A DNA stretch of 64,000 bases from Bacillus sp. A301a_S52 (GTDB lineage Bacteria; Bacillota; Bacilli; Bacillales; Salisediminibacteriaceae), in the NCBI GenBank assembly GCA_024701455.1, contig JABXYP010000001.1:3910001-3974000 (forward strand), in the 5' to 3' direction. The notes below the pieces were generated by a model, which was not told the origin of the DNA, did no database searches, and was given only the letters and a program-made list of their open reading frames with translations. Every line of letters starts with the position of its first letter. The stretch's first letter is position 1. The position numbers were made by a program, and so were the translations under genes. This document shows, piece after piece, positions 47,038 through 54,338 of this stretch.

Positions 47038-48099
47038 TCAAGAAATGTCTAAATCAGGCACCCATGTTTTCATATGTTCAGTTATTTCATTATATACATC
47101 TGTAGAATCAAAATCTCCCATATGTGTTTTAATGTGCTCTCGCTCATTTACAATGTCTTTTAATAAATGCATTTTGTAATCACCTTTATCTGAGCTATCA
47201 CAAAAAGTAAGCTGCATTTTAGGGTTGATAGCCTTAACGATAGGACTATTATTTTTCTTTACCACATCAAGAGTAAGAAAAGCACCTATTTGTCTGTAAA
47301 CTCCTTTTTGACCCGAAAAAAAGTTCCCTAGTGAATAGGCTGTAAAAGTCTTCGTCCCTCTAGAACTCAATATATAAGCAGGTGGCTGCAGCACATGAGG
47401 ATGATGACCAATAATAACGTCTGCCCCTGCATCGGCTAACGATGCTGAAATTTCCTTTTGGTCGGATGTCGGAAACAGATGGTATTCTTTCCCATAATGA
47501 ACAGAAAGTACAATAACATCAACAATTTTTTGTTTACGAATCTCCCGAATAAACTTACTTATTTTATTAACGCTTGCTTTTTCAAAACTATCTACAAGAT
47601 ATTCTTTTCCTTTAGGAATCTTAACACCTGCCATACGTTTAGTGTAAGATAAGAAGCAAATTTTCAACCCATTTTTATTAAAAATTCTTAAATCTTGTTG
47701 ATCTTCTTCTGACTTATAGGCACCAACGTATGGAATACCTAATTTTTCCCAATTCTCAATCGACTTAAGTATACCTTCTTCTCCTTTATCAAGGACATGA
47801 TTGTTTGCTAAATTAACGATATCTACACCTAATTCTTTTAATGTTTCACCAATTTCAACAGGGCTATTAAACCGTGGATACGAAGATAAGCCCAATTCTT
47901 CGCCGCCTATAATTGATTCTTGATTGACAATCGTGAGGTCCCCTTGTGTGAACAGATGCCTCACTCCTTCAAACATTCCGTTAAAATCATAACCACGTCG
48001 AATCTTTCTTTTAGCCTTTTTATACACACGATTATGTAGCAAAACATCTCCAGTGGCCGCTAACTTAAAAGATGAAGTATCATTATCGTTTCTATTCAT
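47038..48099 (-). CDS. CapA/PgsA-like protein without membrane anchor
   Basis: A 353-residue protein of the CapA family (calcineurin-like fold). Typical pieces are LAATGDVLLHNRVY, FNSP, NLANNHVLDKGEEGI, SVHYGKEY and ADVIIGHHPHVLQPP. CapA/PgsA is part of poly-gamma-glutamate synthesis, where it is normally held in the membrane. Here there is no signal peptide or span, so it is probably cytoplasmic or recruited by partners. The ATG at 48099 has a perfect AAGGAGGT site; the frame is open further upstream without one. It sits between ATP-grasp genes A and B, supporting a role in amino-acid polymer metabolism. Confidence 0.85.
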   Translation of the reverse strand: MNRNDNDTSSFKLAATGDVLLHNRVYKKAKRKIRRGYDFNGMFEGVRHLFTQGDLTIVNQESIIGGEELGLSSYPRFNSPVEIGETLKELGVDIVNLANNHVLDKGEEGILKSIENWEKLGIPYVGAYKSEEDQQDLRIFNKNGLKICFLSYTKRMAGVKIPKGKEYLVDSFEKASVNKISKFIREIRKQKIVDVIVLSVHYGKEYHLFPTSDQKEISASLADAGADVIIGHHPHVLQPPAYILSSRGTKTFTAYSLGNFFSGQKGVYRQIGAFLTLDVVKKNNSPIVKAINPKMQLTFCDSSDKGDYKMHLLKDIVNEREHIKTHMGDFDSTDVYNEITEHMKTWVPDLDIS

Positions 48100-48144
48100 C
48101 GTTTTACCTCCTTGGCACATTATTAATATAGGTTGATAAACTTT

Positions 48145-49584
48145 TTATTTATCCTTTCTTATTTCAAAACCTACTTTTATTTGTTTATCCCAAACAAACG
48201 CCTTCACTTGCTGGACTTCTGCTCTTTCAGGCCCCTCAACACACGTATGATAAAAATCATTTACTATTTTTTCATCTATCCCTCCTACTACAACGACTAC
48301 CTTTCCATTAGATAAATTACGCGTGTACCCACATAGCCCATTTTCAAGGGCCCTTTTTCTTATCCACCGACGGTAATTTACACCCTGAACTTTTCCTGAA
48401 ACAACATATCTCTTAGCATATAGTGGACCTAAGAGTGCATGGGAAATCTCAATTGACTGTATTGCATTGCCGTTCATTAATTCTAAAACAGTTTTATGAT
48501 CATAATAAAGGTTATCGTCTGCTTTTTCTCTCTTTTTTGTTGCAGGAAAATAATAATCAACAATACCGGCCGGGACATTTCTAGGGCGTCCATACATCGG
48601 AAAACTGTGTAACGTGATACCAGCAGTAGCATTTATTTCAATAACTGTTATGTTTTTATCTTTAATAATGACATCAATACCTGCATGGATTAACCCTGGT
48701 ACAGCTTTTACAGTATTGACAGCAACTTGTTTAAAGTAAGAAGGTAACTCATCTGTCACATCAATAGAGTCCCCTCCAGATGAGATATTGTTCAGCCCTC
48801 TTAAAAAGATTAATTCATCTTTATTAGCTATATCATCGACTGTCTTATCCTGTTTCTTAAGAAAAGTTATTAAATCGCTGGTAACTTTAATTTGTCGTGT
48901 TGCAAGATGAGGGTTTTCACGGCGTTGCTCATTTTTAAAGGTAATTAAATCCTTAATTGAATGGATACCATCACCTACCACATTAGCTGGAACTCTTTTA
49001 ATAGCACCGAGAACTTTATCCCCTATGACATATATACGGTAATCGTCTCCTTCTACATGTTTTTCCATGATATAACTTTCGTATGAAAATTCTTCTTTTA
49101 CGTATTGCAAACTTTCCTTCAATTCTTGTTCTGTTGAGATATTCGTAACGACACCTTTTCCCAAACTTCCTAAGGCAGGCTTAATAACTAGTGGATAACT
49201 AATTTTTGAGGCCTTTTCTATAATAGACCTTTCCTCTTCAGCAATACTAAAAGTAGTACCTTCGCTTATAGGCACTCCCGCAGCAGAAAGATATTGCTTC
49301 GTTAAATTCTTATCCGAAGCAATATCTAAAGCTTCAGTAGAAACTAGATCACCTCTTGATCGGAAGAAATAATGGGTATGTGTTCCATCACTTAAAGAAA
49401 AGAATTTGCCAGTTGTATTAAAACCAATTCCTTTTAAATCCGTATGCCCATCTGGATTATAATACCATCTTAAATTTAACCCTCTGCGCCAGCCCTCAAG
49501 CGCAAGCAAATAAGCACACATATTAAAACCACGAATACCTGAGACCATTTGTTTTGTCAGCCATGGTGGATAAATCGGATCCAT
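48145..49584 (-). CDS. ATP-grasp protein B with intact acylphosphatase domain
   Basis: A 479-residue fusion. The ATP-grasp part shows LLALEGWRRGLNLRWYYN, HYFFRSRGDLVST, PLVIKPALGSLGKGVVTN, IYVIGDKVLGAIKRVPANVV, GDGIHSIKDLI, ISSGGDSIDVTDE and VIEINATAGITLH, as in cyanophycin synthetase. The C-terminal 90 residues are a complete acylphosphatase domain: SGKVQGVNYRRWIRKRALEN with the catalytic Arg (NYR) and GYTRNLSNG with the catalytic Asn. It lacks the coiled-coil/SWK tail of its neighbours. The ATG at 49584 follows GAGGCG; a GTG five codons earlier overlaps that site. Confidence 0.8.
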   Translation of the reverse strand: MDPIYPPWLTKQMVSGIRGFNMCAYLLALEGWRRGLNLRWYYNPDGHTDLKGIGFNTTGKFFSLSDGTHTHYFFRSRGDLVSTEALDIASDKNLTKQYLSAAGVPISEGTTFSIAEEERSIIEKASKISYPLVIKPALGSLGKGVVTNISTEQELKESLQYVKEEFSYESYIMEKHVEGDDYRIYVIGDKVLGAIKRVPANVVGDGIHSIKDLITFKNEQRRENPHLATRQIKVTSDLITFLKKQDKTVDDIANKDELIFLRGLNNISSGGDSIDVTDELPSYFKQVAVNTVKAVPGLIHAGIDVIIKDKNITVIEINATAGITLHSFPMYGRPRNVPAGIVDYYFPATKKREKADDNLYYDHKTVLELMNGNAIQSIEISHALLGPLYAKRYVVSGKVQGVNYRRWIRKRALENGLCGYTRNLSNGKVVVVVGGIDEKIVNDFYHTCVEGPERAEVQQVKAFVWDKQIKVGFEIRKDK

Positions 49585-49624
49585 TTCATCACGCCTCACT
49601 TAAATTTATACTATACTGTCTAAA

Positions 49625-51265
49625 TTACTTGGTATTTTTTAAGTTACTCTTTAAAGAGCGCAGGAAACGCCCTATTTTCCAAGAATTACTAGATAGAATG
49701 TTAATATTGTCTTTTTCTAATTGATAAACTTCTTTTGACAGCTTTTTGTATTCTCGACGAATTTTTTTTAATACATTGTGTACACTTTCTTTTCGATTAG
49801 TATTAAAGTTTTCGTTAACATCGAAGCCAATTTTAATAGGTTCTTTCCAAACTTCCTCTTGTATCGCTTCTACTTTCGCTATTTTCTTTTGTTTTTTTAA
49901 GAAACTCTTCAACCCATTCAAGGCCTCTTTTGTCTCACTACCAACGATTAGTTCAATTTCTCCTGTGAAATTTTTATTAATTTCACCATGTATGTCATGG
50001 CTTTGAGCATATAAACTAATAGCGTTATGAAAGCTTTGACGGTTCACTTCCCCACTTAGTATATATTTTTTAGCAACTAACTCATTTTTAGGAGCTGGGC
50101 TGACTTCCACTTCGATTGCTGATCTGTTTTCTAAAGGTTCCATCGCTGTTAAAAAATCGAAATAAAAATTTGATTTTGACGTATCGACTCCTTTAGTTTC
50201 TGGAAAATAATAATCAATGATTGCTTTAGGTATATCTCTTGCTTTCCCTCTAAGTGGGAAAAGAATACCTCCAATTTGTGCAGTTGGATTCAGTTCGATG
50301 ACAACAGCCGATTCTTTTTCAGGCTTTGTATCATCAACGATAATATCCACGCCCCCATGATACAATCCGGGAATGGCCTTGACAGCATTAATAGCTATTT
50401 CTTTATAGTAATCGGCAATACTATCTGTCACATCTATCGGATCGCCACCTGAAGAAACATTCGTCTTTTCTCTCAGATAAATTTTTTCTCCTTTTGGTGG
50501 TATGCTCTCATAAGTATATCCTGCATTTTCAAGGAATTCGGTAATCTCGATATCTGCTTCAATTAAACAGCTATGAAGTCGAGCATTCTTCTTTCGCTCT
50601 AAGTTTTTTAATGCAATTAATTCTTCAATTGTGTGCAGACCATCTCCAATAATATTTGCAGGTAACCTATTATAAGCAGCTATAACTTTATCTTCAATGA
50701 CATATATACGGTACTCTGATCCACTAACGTGCTGTTCCAGTACAACTTCTTTATACCCCAGTGTATGACGCACATACTTAATGGCTTTTCTTAAAGCCTG
50801 TTCAGACTTAATATTTGTTACAACACCATTTCCTAAGCTACCATTTGTTGGTTTCAAAACAATAGGATACGGAAGTGATGTAGCAGCTTCTATAATACTC
50901 TCATCACTGTCAGTTTCGCCAAAGCCAAACCCTTGTGGGACTGGGACATGTGCTTTTTCCAACCACTTCTTAGTCAAGTCTTTTTCTGACCCAATTTCTA
51001 CCGCTTCATTGGTGACTTTATCTCCTCGTGTTCGGAAAAAATAATGAGTTCTTTCCTTTGAACTTAATGAAAATAAACGTCCGGGTGGATTGACACCAAA
51101 GACAACCATATCTTGAAAATGCTCAGAATCTTTTGTATACCACTTTAACGTCAAGCCACGCCGCCAACCTTCCAGAGCGACAGAATAGGCACATAATCTA
51201 GTTTTACGGGCACTTACAACGATATCATTTGTTAATTGTGGTAATGTAATGGCTTGATTACTCAT
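49625..51265 (-). CDS. ATP-grasp protein C with degenerate acylphosphatase domain
   Basis: A 546-residue paralogue of B. It contains YSVALEGWRRGLTLKWYTK, HYFFRTRGDKVTNEAVEIGS, PIVLKPTNGSLGNGVVTNIK, IYVIEDKVIAAYNRLPANII, GDGLHTIEELIALKN, VSSGGDPIDVTDS and VIELNPTAQIGGI. The acylphosphatase-type region (SGEVNRQSFHNAISLYAQSH, GEINKNFTGEIELIVG) keeps the fold pattern but has lost the GVxxR loop. A coiled coil and NSWKIGRFLRSLKSN end the protein. GGAGGAGAGC precedes the ATG. It lies in tandem with D (upstream) and B (downstream), 17 and 40 bases apart. Confidence 0.78.
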   Translation of the reverse strand: MSNQAITLPQLTNDIVVSARKTRLCAYSVALEGWRRGLTLKWYTKDSEHFQDMVVFGVNPPGRLFSLSSKERTHYFFRTRGDKVTNEAVEIGSEKDLTKKWLEKAHVPVPQGFGFGETDSDESIIEAATSLPYPIVLKPTNGSLGNGVVTNIKSEQALRKAIKYVRHTLGYKEVVLEQHVSGSEYRIYVIEDKVIAAYNRLPANIIGDGLHTIEELIALKNLERKKNARLHSCLIEADIEITEFLENAGYTYESIPPKGEKIYLREKTNVSSGGDPIDVTDSIADYYKEIAINAVKAIPGLYHGGVDIIVDDTKPEKESAVVIELNPTAQIGGILFPLRGKARDIPKAIIDYYFPETKGVDTSKSNFYFDFLTAMEPLENRSAIEVEVSPAPKNELVAKKYILSGEVNRQSFHNAISLYAQSHDIHGEINKNFTGEIELIVGSETKEALNGLKSFLKKQKKIAKVEAIQEEVWKEPIKIGFDVNENFNTNRKESVHNVLKKIRREYKKLSKEVYQLEKDNINILSSNSWKIGRFLRSLKSNLKNTK

Positions 51266-51282
51266 GCTCTCCTCCAATATTG

Positions 51283-52908
51283 TTACCTTTTTAACCTAAT
51301 TAATTTTGCAGCGTCCCCCAAAAGCCTTATTGGTGCAGACACTTTCCAAGATAAACTTCCTTTTAATTGTTGGTTTCTTTTTTTAAGCTTTCTATACTTT
51401 TTTTCGGTTTGTTCAATTTCCTTTTTTAATAAGTTCAGTTCTTCTAATTGTGTTTTTAAGTCAGCTTTAATTTCAAAACCAACCTTTACAGGGAGGTTAT
51501 AAGGGGAAACCTCAACCTTTTCCACAGTTGATCGTTCTGGATCTTCCCATAGAGCCTGTTCAAAATCATTGATCATTGCTTCCTCTGGCCCAGCAACGAT
51601 AACTTCTATCTCACCATTACTTAAGTTCATAACAAAACCGTTAAGATAACGCTCAAAGGCTTGTTTTCTGAGCCCCCTGTGAAAATCAATACCTTGAACA
51701 TCTCCAAATACTGTAAATTTCTTAACAGTGATCCCCTTAGTTAGAGCTGGCGTCACTGTCGTTTTTGTCGCCGTTTTTGATTTCAAGGGAAATAGCACAT
51801 CTGTAAAATCAAAATAAAGCTTCTCTCTCTCAATACCCACGTTTTTAGTTTCAGGGAAATAAGCATCGATAATAGCACTAGGCACGTCAAATGCTGGCCC
51901 CTCTAACGGAAATAGCAACGATCCTATTTGAGCAGAAGGGTTAATTTCTAATACCGCCACATCGCCACTCACTTTATCCCATATCACGTCTACTGCGCCA
52001 TGAGGAAGTCCTGGAACCGCATTTAACGCAGCAATTGCAGCCTCTGTCACTTTTGGTACAGTGGCAACATCAACACTTATAGGATCTCCACCAAGTGAAA
52101 TATTACTTTTTTCTGTTAAGTTTACAATTTTATTTTCTGGGATAATGTCATCCAAATCATAATTGTGTTCATATAGATAACCTCTTATCTCATTCGTTAT
52201 TTTTATCGGGCAACTGATAAGCCGTGGGTTGTCTTGTCTAAGTTCATTTTTCTGATCGATTAAACGACGTATAGTAGAAAAACCATCACCTTTAACATTA
52301 GCTGGTTTACGCAAAATCATCCCAATAGCTTTACCTTCTACAACATAGACTCTATATTCATCTCCAGGGATAAATCTTTCTACAATAAAATCAGTTTGAC
52401 TTGCATCACTATTCTCCAAAATGTCTTGCAGTGCATCTGAACTTTTAATATTAACATAAACCCCACGACCGAAGCTCCCATCAATCGGCTTCAATACTAA
52501 AGGGTAGCCAATGGAAGAAGCATATTTAAGAACATCCTCTGTAGAGGTATTTTTATCAAAGCTGTTCCCTGCTGGTATCGGCACCCCTTTTTCAGCCAAA
52601 CGCTCTTTTGTTAGTTGCTTATCCATACATAAGTCAACCGCTTCATTTGTTACTTTATCTCCTCGAGTGCGAAAGAAATAATGCGTTTTATGATTTGATG
52701 TAAGTGAGAATAGTTTACCTGGTTTTTCTACATTCCACATCCTCATCTTCGGAAAATCTACAGCATTTTTTGCATACCACGTTAATTTTAGACCTCTTCG
52801 CCAACCTTCTAGAGCAATAGCAAACGCATCTAAATCCGGCCCTTTAGCATCGGCCACTATTTCCTCTGTTAAATGTGGCAAGAAATTCTCTTCTGGGATA
52901 TCTTCCAT
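51283..52908 (-). CDS. ATP-grasp protein D with altered acylphosphatase domain
   Basis: A 541-residue paralogue. Motifs are FAIALEGWRRGLKLTWYAKN, HYFFRTRGDKVTNEAVDLCM, PLVLKPIDGSFGRGVYVNIK, VYVVEGKAIGMILRKPANVK, GDGFSTIRRLIDQKN, ISLGGDPISVDVAT and VLEINPSAQIGSLLF. The C-terminal domain reads GDVQGIDFHRGLRKQAF ... GFVMNLSNGEIEV: the position of the catalytic Arg is His, while the Asn is kept. A coiled coil and SLSWKVSAPIRLLGD follow. Its ATG overlaps the stop of the TupA-like gene (TAATG), so expression is coupled. Confidence 0.78.
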   Translation of the reverse strand: MEDIPEENFLPHLTEEIVADAKGPDLDAFAIALEGWRRGLKLTWYAKNAVDFPKMRMWNVEKPGKLFSLTSNHKTHYFFRTRGDKVTNEAVDLCMDKQLTKERLAEKGVPIPAGNSFDKNTSTEDVLKYASSIGYPLVLKPIDGSFGRGVYVNIKSSDALQDILENSDASQTDFIVERFIPGDEYRVYVVEGKAIGMILRKPANVKGDGFSTIRRLIDQKNELRQDNPRLISCPIKITNEIRGYLYEHNYDLDDIIPENKIVNLTEKSNISLGGDPISVDVATVPKVTEAAIAALNAVPGLPHGAVDVIWDKVSGDVAVLEINPSAQIGSLLFPLEGPAFDVPSAIIDAYFPETKNVGIEREKLYFDFTDVLFPLKSKTATKTTVTPALTKGITVKKFTVFGDVQGIDFHRGLRKQAFERYLNGFVMNLSNGEIEVIVAGPEEAMINDFEQALWEDPERSTVEKVEVSPYNLPVKVGFEIKADLKTQLEELNLLKKEIEQTEKKYRKLKKRNQQLKGSLSWKVSAPIRLLGDAAKLIRLKR

Positions 52909-54338
52909 TACATATCCTCCTCCTTACTATCGTTTTTTTGAATTGCCACTTTTCGATATATTTCTTTAAAGCAGGAGAACTTCTTTCCGTTTATTAAGTC
53001 ATCAATTAACTTATATTCAGCTTCAAGATACATTTCTCCAAGTGACTGATCCGTTTTTTGGTTAAACTCATCATAGTTTCCCGGTTTTGGCGTGAACTCT
53101 CCAAATACAAATTCTTTTGACGTTTTGAGGAAATCAATTCGCATAAATGGAACAGGGAGCTCCGCACTTAATTTTTCAACTAATTCAAGCTCACCTTTTG
53201 TAAACCCCTCTCCTTCGAACAATTGGTTTTCATATTTTCCTGTATGAATTCTATAACCTGAACGATTCCACCAGCAATATTTTATATTCGGGTACCTTTC
53301 AATTTCAAGTACAAGTCCCACTCGTCCATAAAAACAATAAAATTTCAAATCCCTAGCAGGACCCTGCTTCTCTCTATCATAGATAAGCTCTTCTAAGAAC
53401 CATTCATCATTTTGGACAAACCCCTTTTGCACATCTTCTATCATTCTCAATTTTAATTCATCATAGCCTTGAAACAAAGAGGCATCTTTCACTTTTAGTA
53501 TTTTTGTTTCATCATATATAATATAGACACCGCGTGAACCAGCAGAATTAACAGGCTTTAAAACTTGTCCGCTTTCTGATGAAATTTTTTTAGAAGTAAA
53601 TGTTTCTGTACTTCTGCCGGGTCTTCGGATATCTAATATATCCATCAACTGATAAGCTAAGGACTTATCATCTAAAATATGATCGTGTGTTAACAACTGT
53701 TTTTTTCTAATCGTTGATCGCAATGCTAAATTTGTTTTAAAGGATGCCACAGGATTAATCTCATTGGCTGAGGTCTCTTCAGCGTACCTAATTATCTTTT
53801 CAGGTATTTCTCGAATGTCATAAACATCAACTAATTTATTAAACACAACATTTCTTTGTTCTGTATCTTTTAGTAAATAGAATCTGTTCACTATAGTGTC
53901 TAAAATACGTTTGGAGGATTCTGAGTTCAACTTACAGCCATTCACAATGGCATCAATGATTTCAAGAGAAGCTGGTTCTCTACTTAATAGCTTTATCGCC
54001 CTTTTGAGGTCTTCTTCTGAATTCTGATTATTGGCTAATAGTTGAATTTGTGTTTCTTTCACATGTAATTCAGATATTAGTTTGTTTATTTGACATTTCA
54101 AATTATAGTGTTCTTGCTCTAAATCCATTAACATTGTTTTCTTACTTTTTGGCCATAATCTATTGAATAAATACTGAAAAGGAACAAATGGTTTTAATAT
54201 CCTATTTCCAATTTTCCAGATTGGACTTTTTTTAATAGCATCGTTCCTTTTTTGAATTTGGTGGTTTTCTTCCTCTAATTTAGCTAATGCATTTTCTTTA
54301 TTCACTCTATTCCTTATTTGTTTTTCTTTACTTTCCAT
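52908..54338 (-). CDS. TupA-like ATP-grasp protein
   Basis: A 476-residue protein. The N-terminal coiled coil contains SPIWKIGNRILKPFVPFQYL; a helical middle follows, and the C-terminal half (about 250-460) resembles the TupA-like ATP-grasp family. Visible pieces are VLKPVNSAGSRGVYIIYDE, FLEELIY, ARDLKFYCFYGRVGLVLEIE, WWNRSGYRIH, FMRIDFLKT and FGEFTPKPGN. TupA is known from teichuronopeptide synthesis in alkaliphilic Bacillus halodurans. The start at 54338 has GGGGGA six bases upstream and overlaps the preceding glycosyltransferase gene by 11 bases. Assignment is by motif only. Confidence 0.65.
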   Translation of the reverse strand: MESKEKQIRNRVNKENALAKLEEENHQIQKRNDAIKKSPIWKIGNRILKPFVPFQYLFNRLWPKSKKTMLMDLEQEHYNLKCQINKLISELHVKETQIQLLANNQNSEEDLKRAIKLLSREPASLEIIDAIVNGCKLNSESSKRILDTIVNRFYLLKDTEQRNVVFNKLVDVYDIREIPEKIIRYAEETSANEINPVASFKTNLALRSTIRKKQLLTHDHILDDKSLAYQLMDILDIRRPGRSTETFTSKKISSESGQVLKPVNSAGSRGVYIIYDETKILKVKDASLFQGYDELKLRMIEDVQKGFVQNDEWFLEELIYDREKQGPARDLKFYCFYGRVGLVLEIERYPNIKYCWWNRSGYRIHTGKYENQLFEGEGFTKGELELVEKLSAELPVPFMRIDFLKTSKEFVFGEFTPKPGNYDEFNQKTDQSLGEMYLEAEYKLIDDLINGKKFSCFKEIYRKVAIQKNDSKEEDM

